64,000 bases of DNA from Proteobacteria bacterium ST_bin12. GTDB taxonomy: Bacteria; Pseudomonadota; Gammaproteobacteria; Burkholderiales; Methylophilaceae. The notes beneath the pieces are model-generated. The model did not search any database, had not been told where the DNA came from, and saw nothing but the letters and a program-made list of their open reading frames with translations. The translations under genes were made by a program, and so were the position numbers. Where the stretch lies: the NCBI GenBank assembly GCA_002083635.1, contig MSXP01000005.1, positions 341,108 to 405,107 on the forward strand. Reading direction: 5' to 3'. This document shows, one piece after another, positions 8,733 to 16,228 of the stretch. Every line of letters starts with the position of its first letter. Position 1 is the first letter of the stretch.

Positions 8733-9713
8733 ATGCATACTCTTATTTGTGGCTCACTTGCTTTCGACACCATTATGGTGTTTCAAGATCAATTCAAAAA
8801 TCACATTCTGCCAGATAAAATTCACAAGCTCAGCGTTGCGTTTTATGTGCCAGAAATGCGCCGTGAGTTTGGCGGAACTGCGGGTAATATTGCCTATAAC
8901 TTGCAATTGTTAGAGGGCAAGCCATTGATTATGGCAACTGTCGGTGAGGATTTTGGCAATTACACCAGTTGGCTCAATAAAAATAAACTGAACACATCAC
9001 ACATTAAACAAATTGACGGTAGCTTTACTGCACAAGCTTTTATTACGACCGATATTGATGATAATCAAATCACCGCTTTTCACCCAGGCGCCATGGTGGA
9101 ATCGCATCAAAATAGTGTGAAACACGCCAAGGAAGTGAGTTTGGCGATTATTGCGCCAGATGGCCGTGATGGCATGTTTGCGCATGCTAAAGAATGTTTT
9201 GAGGCAGGCATTCCTTTTATGTTTGACCCTGGCCAAGGTTTACCGATGTTTAACGGTGAAGATTTATTGTATTTTATTGAGATGGCCACTTATTTAGCAG
9301 TAAACGACTATGAAGCGCAGGTTTTACAGGATAAAACAGGGTTAAGTTTAGACGCGTTGGCGCAAAAGGTAAAAGCACTAATTGTCACTTTGGGCGCGAG
9401 TGGTTCGCATATTTATGCTGATGGTCAACGCTTTGAGATTCCATGCGTTAAGGCAGATAAAGTCGTGGACCCAACTGGTTGCGGAGATGCTTATCGTGCT
9501 GGTTTGTTATATGGCATTGCCAACGGCTGGGATTGGGTAACTTGCGGCAGATTAGCTTCTACCATGGGCGCAATTAAAATTGCCAGCCGTGGTGGCCAAA
9601 ATCATCGCCCATCCCGTGTAGAAATTGAAAACATTTATGCGCAAGCACTTATAGCTGAGGTTTCAGTTGAAAAGACAGTTTTAACAGAGAAGTTGGATTC
9701 AACTCAGCATTAA
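8733..9713 (+). CDS. PfkB-family carbohydrate/nucleoside kinase
   Basis: This is a 326-residue ribokinase-fold enzyme. The substrate-loop motif GGTAGNIAYNL is at 48-58, and the PfkB signature DPTGCGDAYRAG is at 246-257 with the catalytic base Asp252 and the anion-hole glycines. Members phosphorylate sugars or nucleosides using ATP. The opening MHTLICGSLAFDTIM resembles the adenosine-kinase-like subgroup common in betaproteobacteria. No substrate can be assigned from the context. The start ATG follows an AT-rich stretch with no clear ribosome-binding site. The C-terminal 20 residues beyond the fold look dispensable. Confidence 0.85.
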   Translation: MHTLICGSLAFDTIMVFQDQFKNHILPDKIHKLSVAFYVPEMRREFGGTAGNIAYNLQLLEGKPLIMATVGEDFGNYTSWLNKNKLNTSHIKQIDGSFTAQAFITTDIDDNQITAFHPGAMVESHQNSVKHAKEVSLAIIAPDGRDGMFAHAKECFEAGIPFMFDPGQGLPMFNGEDLLYFIEMATYLAVNDYEAQVLQDKTGLSLDALAQKVKALIVTLGASGSHIYADGQRFEIPCVKADKVVDPTGCGDAYRAGLLYGIANGWDWVTCGRLASTMGAIKIASRGGQNHRPSRVEIENIYAQALIAEVSVEKTVLTEKLDSTQH

Positions 9714-9785
9714 TTCAATACACTGGGTACACATAATTAAGGTTCACTTAATTGTCAATTGTTAGATTATTTAAAGGAATAAAAA

Positions 9786-10241
9786 ATGACACGAATCTCA
9801 AAGTTGTTTGCAATAGTTTTGCTATCAATATTAACCGCGGCATGCGCTAGCTCCAATTCGGGTAGTGTATATAAGCGGGATGATGCTAGAAAAGTGCAAA
9901 CTGTTAAAACTGGCGTAGTAGAAAGTGTACGCACGGTTAAACTAGAAGGTACAAAATCGCCAATCGGCACAGTTGCTGGCGGCGCAATTGGCGGCATTGC
10001 GGGTAGCTCTGTAGGTGGCGGACGAGGAAGCGCAATTGCTGCAGTGATAGGCGCGGTTGTGGGTGGTCTTGCTGGCTCAGCGGCAGAAGAAGGCATTACC
10101 CGTAAAGATGGTCTTGAAATTACAGTTAAGCTAGATGGTGGTGCTCTGATTGCGATTGTGCAAGAAGCGGATGAGCAGTTTAGCCCAGGTGACAGAGTGC
10201 GTATTGTTGAAAATGCCGACACTTCACGTGTTAGTCACTAA
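9786..10241 (+). CDS. glycine-zipper outer-membrane lipoprotein (SlyB-like)
   Basis: The protein has 151 residues. A lipoprotein signal ends in the lipobox LTAAC with the modified Cys at residue 20. A glycine-zipper 2TM segment (about 57-100, repeats such as GGAIGGIAG and GAVVGGLAG) follows, and the C-terminal domain is small and beta-rich. SlyB/Pcp-type lipoproteins stabilise the outer membrane and interact with LPS and porins. AAAGGA lies a suitable distance before the ATG. It is monocistronic and lies upstream of the ornithine-lipid genes, so an envelope role suits the neighbourhood. Confidence 0.8.
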   Translation: MTRISKLFAIVLLSILTAACASSNSGSVYKRDDARKVQTVKTGVVESVRTVKLEGTKSPIGTVAGGAIGGIAGSSVGGGRGSAIAAVIGAVVGGLAGSAAEEGITRKDGLEITVKLDGGALIAIVQEADEQFSPGDRVRIVENADTSRVSH

Positions 10242-10277
10242 AAGATATGCGCCGTTAATCTAGTGCTTGCATTGTGG

Positions 10278-10317
10278 CTGTCATCATTTAGTCATCTAAT
10301 TTTCATGATTCATTCAT
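10278..10317 (+). promoter_or_regulatory. four-repeat PHO-box-like array upstream of olsB
   Basis: Four 7-mers ending in TCAT repeat with an exact 11-bp period: CTGTCAT (10278-10284), TAGTCAT (10289-10295), TTTTCAT (10300-10306) and CATTCAT (10311-10317), separated by AT-rich 4-mers. A PhoB box is two 7-bp CTGTCAT-like repeats separated by 4 bp, so this has the form of two tandem boxes. The first repeat is a perfect match and the later ones are weaker. PhoB control of ornithine-lipid genes is known in other proteobacteria. Confidence 0.65.
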
Positions 10318-10325
10318 ATTAAGCA

Positions 10326-10360
10326 CATAACATCTCTCAAAATATTGGAGAGATGTTATG
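10326..10360 (+). promoter_or_regulatory. 13-bp perfect inverted repeat containing the olsB ribosome-binding site and start codon
   Basis: The left arm CATAACATCTCTC (10326-10338) is the exact reverse complement of the right arm GAGAGATGTTATG (10348-10360), with a 9-nt AT-rich loop between them. The right arm holds the Shine-Dalgarno GGAGAG and the ATG (10358-10360). If the left arm is transcribed, the ribosome site is sequestered. If transcription starts inside the repeat, it could instead be a DNA operator. Confidence 0.7.
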
Positions 10361-11119
10361 TTTGATAATGAGTCAGTTCAACAGCTAGCAGCACAGCCAA
10401 GCAGTCAACAAAGAGGCTTAAGCATCAGTCTAGCCCGTAACCCAGCAGAAATAGCAGAAGCGCAACGCTTACGCTATAAAGTATTTGCAGAAGAAATGGG
10501 TGCGCAAGTATCGGGCACTGGTGGTCTTGACATTGATGGCTTTGATGCGTTTTGTGAGCACTTACTGGTGCGCGAAACTGTGTCACACCAAGTTATCGGC
10601 ACGTACCGTATCTTAAGCCCACAAAAAGCCAACGAAGCTGGCGGTTATTATTCTGCTGGCGAATTTGACTTAACCCGTTTATCCCATCTATTTAATAGTA
10701 CAGTTGAAGTCGGTCGTGCTTGCGTGCATCAAAATTACCGCAACGGCGGAACCATTACCATGCTCTGGGCAGGCTTAGCCAAATATATGCAAACACATAA
10801 CTACGAATACATGATTGGTTGCGGCAGTGTTCCGATTAACGATGGTGGCCATATGGCAGCTAGCTTGTACAACAAGTTGAAAGATGAATATTTATCACCT
10901 GCTGAGTACCGCGTTTTCCCACGGACACCATTGCCGATACATGCGCTTAATAAAGATGTACAGGTAGCATGTCCACCACTTATTAAGGGCTATTTGAGAT
11001 TAGGTGCTTATATTTGTGGCGAGCCAGCATGGGATGCCTATTTCAATACAGCCGATATGCTGGTAATGTTACCGTTATCAAAAATTAACGGACGATATGC
11101 TTCGCATTTCTTAAAATAA
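10358..11119 (+). CDS. olsB: ornithine-acyl-ACP N-acyltransferase (GNAT/haemolysin-like)
   Basis: This 253-residue protein belongs to the Acetyltransf_5 family. It contains LARNPAEIAEAQRLRYKVFA and EVGRACVHQNYRNGGTI, which are characteristic of OlsB enzymes. OlsB transfers a 3-hydroxyacyl group from acyl-ACP to the alpha-amine of ornithine, giving lyso-ornithine lipid, a phosphorus-free membrane lipid. The next gene encodes the matching O-acyltransferase, which supports the call. The gene sits behind a PHO-box-like array and a hairpin over its start, so phosphate-responsive and possibly translational control is likely. It ends in a single TAA directly followed, in the same frame, by the olsA start. 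Confidence 0.8.
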   Translation: MFDNESVQQLAAQPSSQQRGLSISLARNPAEIAEAQRLRYKVFAEEMGAQVSGTGGLDIDGFDAFCEHLLVRETVSHQVIGTYRILSPQKANEAGGYYSAGEFDLTRLSHLFNSTVEVGRACVHQNYRNGGTITMLWAGLAKYMQTHNYEYMIGCGSVPINDGGHMAASLYNKLKDEYLSPAEYRVFPRTPLPIHALNKDVQVACPPLIKGYLRLGAYICGEPAWDAYFNTADMLVMLPLSKINGRYASHFLK

Positions 11120-11866
11120 TTGGTTCAAGCCAGCTTAGTCACACAAATTTATCGCGTTACACGTGTTTTTTTACATACCCTTATCGGCTTAATCATTGCG
11201 TCTGTATTTTTACCTTTTTTGAGTAAAAATACTAAATTAGCGTTGATAAAATGGTGGTGCGGGGGTTTGTTGCGCGCTTTTCATATCAAGGTAGTGACAT
11301 TTGGCGAGTTGCCACCCGCCTCTACAAAAAGTGTTATGTTTGTGGCAAACCATATTTCATGGTCAGATATTCATGCTCTCAACAGCAAAATTGCTTTACG
11401 TTTTATTGCTAAATCTGAGATTAGAAGCTGGCCTGTATTTGGCTATTTAGTCGAAAAAGCCAATACCTTATTTATCGATAGAAGCAAAAGGCAAGAAGCG
11501 GGGAAGATTGTAGATATCACTGCAGCAAGCCTCATATCCGGTGATAATTTATGCTTTTTTCCCGAAGGCACAACAACTGATGGCCAGCAGGTGCTGCCAT
11601 TTAAAGGCAGCGTTTTGCAAGCCGCTATTGCTGCTAATAGTCGCATATGGCCTGTCGCAATTCGCTACGTCAATATCGATGGTAGCATCAATACCAATAT
11701 GGCTTACGCTGGCGAAACGAGTTTAATCGATTCGATGCATCTGGTAGTTAAACAAAAAAATGCAACTGTGGAGTTGCATTTCTTAAATCCGATTAATTCA
11801 ACGGGCAAAGATAGGCGGCATTTAACGCAAGCTGCGTATGACGCAATTGTGACTAAATTAGCTTAA
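11120..11866 (+). CDS. olsA: lyso-ornithine lipid O-acyltransferase (PlsC family)
   Basis: The protein has 248 residues. An N-terminal hydrophobic segment precedes the PlsC acyltransferase motifs HX4D (NHISWSD, His78-Asp83) and FPEGTTTDG. OlsA adds the second acyl chain to lyso-ornithine lipid. A plain 1-acylglycerol-3-phosphate acyltransferase is the alternative, but adjacency to olsB favours OlsA. The start is the TTG at 11120, immediately after the olsB stop. The first internal Met (73) lies inside the catalytic region, so a non-ATG start is needed. The 3' end overlaps the convergent apaH by 9 bp. Confidence 0.75.
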   Translation: MVQASLVTQIYRVTRVFLHTLIGLIIASVFLPFLSKNTKLALIKWWCGGLLRAFHIKVVTFGELPPASTKSVMFVANHISWSDIHALNSKIALRFIAKSEIRSWPVFGYLVEKANTLFIDRSKRQEAGKIVDITAASLISGDNLCFFPEGTTTDGQQVLPFKGSVLQAAIAANSRIWPVAIRYVNIDGSINTNMAYAGETSLIDSMHLVVKQKNATVELHFLNPINSTGKDRRHLTQAAYDAIVTKLA

Positions 11867-12694
11867 TACTGCATCCCATGCATCATGCTGTACTTGCGTA
11901 ATGACGCCCGTTTCTATGCAAATTGCACTTAATTGTCCACCCCATAAACAACCTGTGTCCAGGCTAATCACACTATTACGCTGAACAATACCTAAAGCTG
12001 ACCAATGCCCGCAGAAAATCCGAGTGCTGTCTGATTGGCGATTAGGGCTATCAAACCATGGGATGTAGCCTATAGGAATATGTTCAACTTTCCCTTTGAA
12101 AGCAAATTCCATTTCGCCACTCGCTTTGCAAATACGCATACGCGTCATAGCATTGGTAATGACCCTTAACCTATCCATACCAGCCAAATTATCTTGCCAA
12201 TGGTTCGGTTCGTTGCCATACATATTCGCTAAAAAATAACGATAATCCTCTGCCTGTAATGCAGCGCCAACCTCTTGTGCATAACCTAAAGCTAATTCTA
12301 CAGTCCATTGTGGCAACAAGCCGGCATGCACAATGACATATTCAATCTGTCTTTCATCAGTGTCCGCAATCATCAGTGGCTGATACCGTAGCCAATCCAA
12401 CAATTTATGCTTATCGGGAGCATCTATAATCGCTTGCAAAGTGTCACTTTTGTGTGCTTTTTTGAGCTCGTGTGCAACCGCAAGCGCATGCAAATCATGA
12501 TTACCTAGCACAACCTTAACGGACGTCTGATGTTGATAACACCAACGCAACACTTCAAGTGAACCACTGCCGCGATTAATTAAATCGCCAACCAAGCGCA
12601 GCTGATCATGCTGTGGGTTGAACGACAGGCGTGCTAATAATGCTTGAAAAGCGTGATAACAGCCTTGAATATCTCCGATTGCGTAAGTAGCCAT
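11858..12694 (-). CDS. apaH: symmetrical diadenosine-tetraphosphatase
   Basis: This is a 278-residue metallophosphatase of normal length for the family. The motifs GDIQG (7-11), GDLINRG (36-42) and GNHD (64-67) are intact, and further on HAGL and the C-terminal LDTGCLWGGQL match ApaH. It hydrolyses Ap4A to two ADP and also decaps Np4-capped RNA, linking stress nucleotides to RNA turnover. Its stop overlaps the convergent olsA end. A strong terminator from the upstream cytochrome gene lies just before its start, so it must have its own promoter, which I could not pinpoint. Confidence 0.92.
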   Translation of the reverse strand: MATYAIGDIQGCYHAFQALLARLSFNPQHDQLRLVGDLINRGSGSLEVLRWCYQHQTSVKVVLGNHDLHALAVAHELKKAHKSDTLQAIIDAPDKHKLLDWLRYQPLMIADTDERQIEYVIVHAGLLPQWTVELALGYAQEVGAALQAEDYRYFLANMYGNEPNHWQDNLAGMDRLRVITNAMTRMRICKASGEMEFAFKGKVEHIPIGYIPWFDSPNRQSDSTRIFCGHWSALGIVQRNSVISLDTGCLWGGQLSAICIETGVITQVQHDAWDAVLS

Positions 12695-12711
12695 ATATTG
12701 GTTTAATAAAC

Positions 12712-12745
12712 AAAAAAGCCGCTGATGTTAGTTAGCGGCTTTTTT
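12712..12745 (-). terminator. intrinsic terminator of the cytochrome c5 gene
   Basis: A perfect 12-bp inverted repeat (AAAAAAGCCGCT / AGCGGCTTTTTT) with a 10-nt loop ends in a T run on the minus strand, 18 bp after the cytochrome stop codon. Confidence 0.9.
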
Positions 12746-12762
12746 ATTCGAAAAAAAATCGA

Positions 12763-13344
12763 TTAGCTAGCAGGTGTCGGCTCAACTGCAGGCGCAGCAG
12801 CCGGGGTCGTAGAATCTGCGGCTGGTGCAGCCTCTGTAGGCGCTGCTTTTGGCGGTTCAAAATTTGCACCTGATGCATTTGCCATATGAGCAACTGCATT
12901 TGCAATCTCACCATCTGTTAAGTCTGGGTTACCACCACGCGCTGGCATATTACGAATACCTGCAATCGCATGTTGTACCAATGTTTCATAGCCTTGCGCA
13001 ATACGTGGCGCCCATTGTTCTTTATTACCAATAGTTGGTGCTGCCATTAAACCAGCAGCATGACAAAGCGCGCAAACCGCTTTAGTGACTTCTTCACCAC
13101 TTTTATCCACATGCGCACCCGTACTTGCTGCCGCCACCTCAACAGTAGCGACTGGCTGAATTGCCTCTTCTACTTTAGCTGAAACTTCTGCAGCGGTTGG
13201 TGCTGGTGTTGTAGGAGCTTCAGTTTTACCAAAAAAATGCGCTAATAGTGAAATTAACAAAGTAAACGCTAAAATAGTCCCCGGAATTGCGATAATCAAT
13301 TGCCAGAAACTAGAACTTGAATAACTATCATCTTTCTTACTCAT
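12763..13344 (-). CDS. membrane-anchored cytochrome c5-type protein
   Basis: The protein has 193 residues. An N-terminal membrane anchor (about 14-36) is followed by an Ala/Pro/Thr-rich linker and one class I cytochrome c domain. That domain has the haem motif CALCH (91-95) and a likely axial Met in RNMPARGG (Met133). The C-terminal tail of about 30 residues is again Pro/Ala-rich. Such proteins carry electrons in the periplasm to terminal oxidases. Its position next to the aa3 oxidase assembly genes makes it a plausible donor to ctaCDE. It has its own terminator. Confidence 0.88.
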   Translation of the reverse strand: MSKKDDSYSSSSFWQLIIAIPGTILAFTLLISLLAHFFGKTEAPTTPAPTAAEVSAKVEEAIQPVATVEVAAASTGAHVDKSGEEVTKAVCALCHAAGLMAAPTIGNKEQWAPRIAQGYETLVQHAIAGIRNMPARGGNPDLTDGEIANAVAHMANASGANFEPPKAAPTEAAPAADSTTPAAAPAVEPTPAS

Positions 13345-13519
13345 TGCTTTTAATCCCTAAATATTAAAAATAATTAATTATAATTTTGCATAAAACAATT
13401 ATACCTACTCGCCATCAAGGTTAAAAGCATGCAAGTCCAGATAGCACACAAAAACCTTAAAAGTGACACTTAATTACATACCGACTTAATACAAAATATC
13501 TTAATACCACATGCTTTGT

Positions 13520-13525
13520 TATAAT
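13520..13525 (+). promoter_or_regulatory. -10 element of tRNA-Arg
   Basis: A perfect TATAAT lies 12 nt before the first tRNA base, the expected spacing for a tRNA promoter. No good -35 hexamer was found upstream. Confidence 0.6.
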
Positions 13526-13537
13526 GCGGCACTACAA

Positions 13538-13614
13538 GCGCCCGTAGCTCAGTTGGATAGAGTGTTGGTTTCCGAAGCCAAAGGTCGTGGGTTCGACTCC
13601 CGCCGGGCGCACCA
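13538..13614 (+). tRNA. tRNA-Arg(CCG)
   Basis: This is a 77-nt cloverleaf. The 7-bp acceptor GCGCCCG pairs with CGGGCGC and the CCA end is encoded. The D-arm GCTCAGTTGGATAGAGT and T-arm GGGTTCGACTCCC are standard. The anticodon loop TTCCGAA gives CCG, reading the arginine codon CGG. It lies between the divergent cytochrome c5 gene and the 3' end of ctaB. Confidence 0.96.
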
Positions 13615-13625
13615 AAATATCAATT

Positions 13626-14537
13626 TTATATTTTCCAGTAATGGTCTACCAATAATGCGGCAAAAATAAGTGTTAAGTAAAGTATAGAGTACTTGAATGT
13701 CGACTTAGCCAAATCATCTGAATATTTTCTATACAAACCAATTACATACCATAAAAATACCGCATTTAATAAAATCGCAGAAACCAAGTAAATCAAACCG
13801 CTCATGCCTAATCCGTAAGGCATCATTGACACCACAACCAAAATCACGGTGTATAGCAAAATATGCAATAGCGTAAATGCTTCGCCGTGCGTCACAGGCA
13901 ACATTGGCATGCCAACTTTGGCGTATTCCTCGCGGCGATACAAAGCAAGCGCCCAAAAATGCGGTGGCGTCCAAGCAAAAATAATCAAAAACATGATTAG
14001 GGATTCTGGCGAAACGGCATTATTGACTGCTGCCCAACCTAATATTGGCGGCATAGCACCTGATGCGCCACCAATCACAATATTCATCGGTGTTGCTGGC
14101 TTTAAAAACACAGTATAGATAACGGCATAACCCACAAAAGTGGCAAATGTTAGCCACATGGTTAATGGATTAACGAATACATACAAAATCAATAAGCCTG
14201 TACCGCCTAAAAGTGTGGCGAAAATCGTCGTCTCTGCGTGTGAGACTTGACCAGTCGGCAAAGGCCTGCCGCGTGTGCGCGCCATAACCGCGTCGATTTT
14301 ATGCTCAATTAAACAGTTAAATGCCGCCGCCGCACCAGACGCAAAAGCAATTCCAACTGTTGTAGCCAGCAAAAGCGGCCAAGGCACCATGCCAGGCGTT
14401 GCCAGGAACATACCAATAATGGCGGTAAACACAATCAACATGGTGACACGTGGTTTACACAGGGCGTAAAAATTCTTAAAACTCGCCACAAAAGCGTGCA
14501 AGTGACTCGCTGTGTTTACATTTGATTTAAGACTCAA
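13626..14537 (-). CDS. ctaB: protoheme IX farnesyltransferase (haem O synthase)
   Basis: This 303-residue polytopic UbiA-family prenyltransferase has the substrate motif NCLIEHKIDAVMARTRGRP (about 74-92) and the second acidic region around YRREEYAKVGMPMLPVTHG. It farnesylates haem b to haem O in the inner membrane, the first step towards haem A for the aa3 oxidase. It lies just downstream of ctaA (39-bp gap), so the two steps of haem A synthesis are coexpressed. Length is typical of the family. Confidence 0.95.
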   Translation of the reverse strand: MSLKSNVNTASHLHAFVASFKNFYALCKPRVTMLIVFTAIIGMFLATPGMVPWPLLLATTVGIAFASGAAAAFNCLIEHKIDAVMARTRGRPLPTGQVSHAETTIFATLLGGTGLLILYVFVNPLTMWLTFATFVGYAVIYTVFLKPATPMNIVIGGASGAMPPILGWAAVNNAVSPESLIMFLIIFAWTPPHFWALALYRREEYAKVGMPMLPVTHGEAFTLLHILLYTVILVVVSMMPYGLGMSGLIYLVSAILLNAVFLWYVIGLYRKYSDDLAKSTFKYSILYLTLIFAALLVDHYWKI

Positions 14538-14576
14538 TTCATACTCACTTTATTTCATTTAATGTGGTTGCAAACG

Positions 14577-15581
14577 CTATGAGCGATTGACTTTGCTGCC
14601 TGTGATTTTTGAATTAAAAATCACTAGAATGACGACCAATAAGGCAGCGCCCAGATTATGTCCCACAGCTAATACCAGCGGCAAATGCAATACTAAATTT
14701 GCAATACCAAGGCTGATTTGTGCAAATAGCACAGCAATTAATGCCAAGCTAAGGTTTTTTAATTGTGCGTATTTTAAACTATTTAATGCTAAAAAACCCA
14801 AATAAATCAAAGTAATGATGGCACCAACACGATGCGTCCATTGAATAGCCGTCAATGATGCCAGCGTTAAATTGCCGCCATCGGCACTCTGCCCTAATTC
14901 GCGCACCATATGAAATGCGTCTTTGAAATCCATGTCCGGCATCCATGCGCCATGGCAGGTAGGGAAGTCGGTGCAAGCCAATGCGGCGTAATTGGTACTT
15001 GTCCAGCCACCTAAAAATATCTGCATCAATAAAATCACTAATGCAAAACGAATCAAGTTTCGCGAAGCCTTGCTTTGCACAATATCAGACGAATATTGGC
15101 CCCAGTTTCGATGCGCAATCCAAGTCAGCAAGCCTAAAGTGGTCATACCGCCCAATAAATGTGCGCTAACGATGACTGGTTTTAATAGCATGGTCACCGT
15201 CCACATACCCAGCGCGGCCTGAAACATAATAATGCCCAGCAACGCAGTGGTAAGCCATGGCGATACTTTGATTTGCTGTGGATACTGACGCGCTTTTTTC
15301 CATGCCAGAATAAATAGAGCCAACACAACCAAGCCCAATGTGCCTGCCAAATAACGGTGTAGCATTTCTTTCCAAGCTTTACCCGTTTCAATAATGCTAT
15401 CAGGGTATATGGTCTGCGCATTTTGAATAGCTGCTTCGCTTTCTGGCACGGTTAATGTGCCATAGCAACCAGGCCAATCGGGACATCCCAAGCCTGCATC
15501 CGTTAAGCGCACATAAGCGCCCAAAACAACCACACATAGGGCCATTATTGCGCCCAACATTGCTAAACGTTTAAACAACAT
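14577..15581 (-). CDS. ctaA: haem A synthase
   Basis: This is a 334-residue COX15/CtaA protein with eight hydrophobic spans. The first loop carries the cysteine pair of GLGCPDWPGCYG (Cys33 and Cys39), and EMLHR (72-76) supplies a haem-ligating His. The second half repeats the pattern with ACTDFPTCHG and IQWTHR. It oxidises the C8 methyl of haem O to the formyl group of haem A. It starts one base after the stop of the SCO-like gene and is followed by ctaB, so surf1, the SCO-like gene, ctaA and ctaB form one operon. Confidence 0.94.
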   Translation of the reverse strand: MLFKRLAMLGAIMALCVVVLGAYVRLTDAGLGCPDWPGCYGTLTVPESEAAIQNAQTIYPDSIIETGKAWKEMLHRYLAGTLGLVVLALFILAWKKARQYPQQIKVSPWLTTALLGIIMFQAALGMWTVTMLLKPVIVSAHLLGGMTTLGLLTWIAHRNWGQYSSDIVQSKASRNLIRFALVILLMQIFLGGWTSTNYAALACTDFPTCHGAWMPDMDFKDAFHMVRELGQSADGGNLTLASLTAIQWTHRVGAIITLIYLGFLALNSLKYAQLKNLSLALIAVLFAQISLGIANLVLHLPLVLAVGHNLGAALLVVILVIFNSKITGSKVNRS

Positions 15582-15582
15582 A

Positions 15583-16194
15583 CTATGCCGCCCAAGAGTA
15601 TCTTAAAAGTCTTGCTAAATCTTTACGAATATCCGCTGCCGAAGTGCTGGCAGGATAACTCATCATGATATGACCCAAAGGGTCAACAAAATACAATCGG
15701 TTTGATTGAAAGGCTACTTCGTTCGCGATATTAAACTGCTGACTAAGCTTATCAACATCTACATCAGACTGATTAATGATGTTCAAATCTGGAAAATCTT
15801 TTTTGATTGCTGCAACATCTTGAACATGTGTAATTAGTACACGCTGCGTGCGCGGAATGTCTTTATACATCGACACATGGATTTGGCGCATATCTTTTAA
15901 TTTGGCCATACAGCTAGCCTCACACGCGTCTGAGACGTAAACCATAGTCCACTTCTCAGTCCAAAAATGGCTGCTATCTTGACCATCACTGTTTTTCAAA
16001 TTAACTGTTGTTTCAATTAATCTTGGCGGCACCATCAACTCGCCACGGCTTGCGCCCGTAGGCTTAAAGTCGTATTTAAACATTAATACAACCGCAATAA
16101 TCGGCACCACAAAAAAAGTCAGCATCATCAAAAACACTGCTCGCCCTTTGCGCTGATTCTCTTGATAAGTAGTACTTGTTTGTTCTGTTTGCAT
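15583..16194 (-). CDS. SCO-like membrane-anchored thioredoxin-fold protein of the oxidase assembly operon
   Basis: I place the start at ATG 16194 (203 residues), because AAAAGGTGA lies 8 nt before it; an upstream GTG at 16206 would sit inside that ribosome-binding site. One transmembrane anchor (about 19-40) is followed by a thioredoxin-like domain with CEASC (Cys91 and Cys95), the Cx3C pattern of SCO copper chaperones. No clear partner for the distal SCO histidine is seen; the C-terminal half has HVQDV and HIMMSYP. A gene of this type sits between surf1 and ctaA in many betaproteobacteria. It may deliver copper to, or reduce, the CuA site. No canonical SCO gene is present at this locus. Confidence 0.7.
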   Translation of the reverse strand: MQTEQTSTTYQENQRKGRAVFLMMLTFFVVPIIAVVLMFKYDFKPTGASRGELMVPPRLIETTVNLKNSDGQDSSHFWTEKWTMVYVSDACEASCMAKLKDMRQIHVSMYKDIPRTQRVLITHVQDVAAIKKDFPDLNIINQSDVDVDKLSQQFNIANEVAFQSNRLYFVDPLGHIMMSYPASTSAADIRKDLARLLRYSWAA

Positions 16195-16228
16195 AAAATC
16201 TTTCACCTTTTCAACTAATCTTTACAGC

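Noticed and set aside
9767..10222. Minus-strand frame opposite the glycine-zipper lipoprotein gene
   Set aside because: Proline- and alanine-rich product is simply the complement of the glycine-rich repeat; the plus-strand protein has a lipobox and a good ribosome-binding site.
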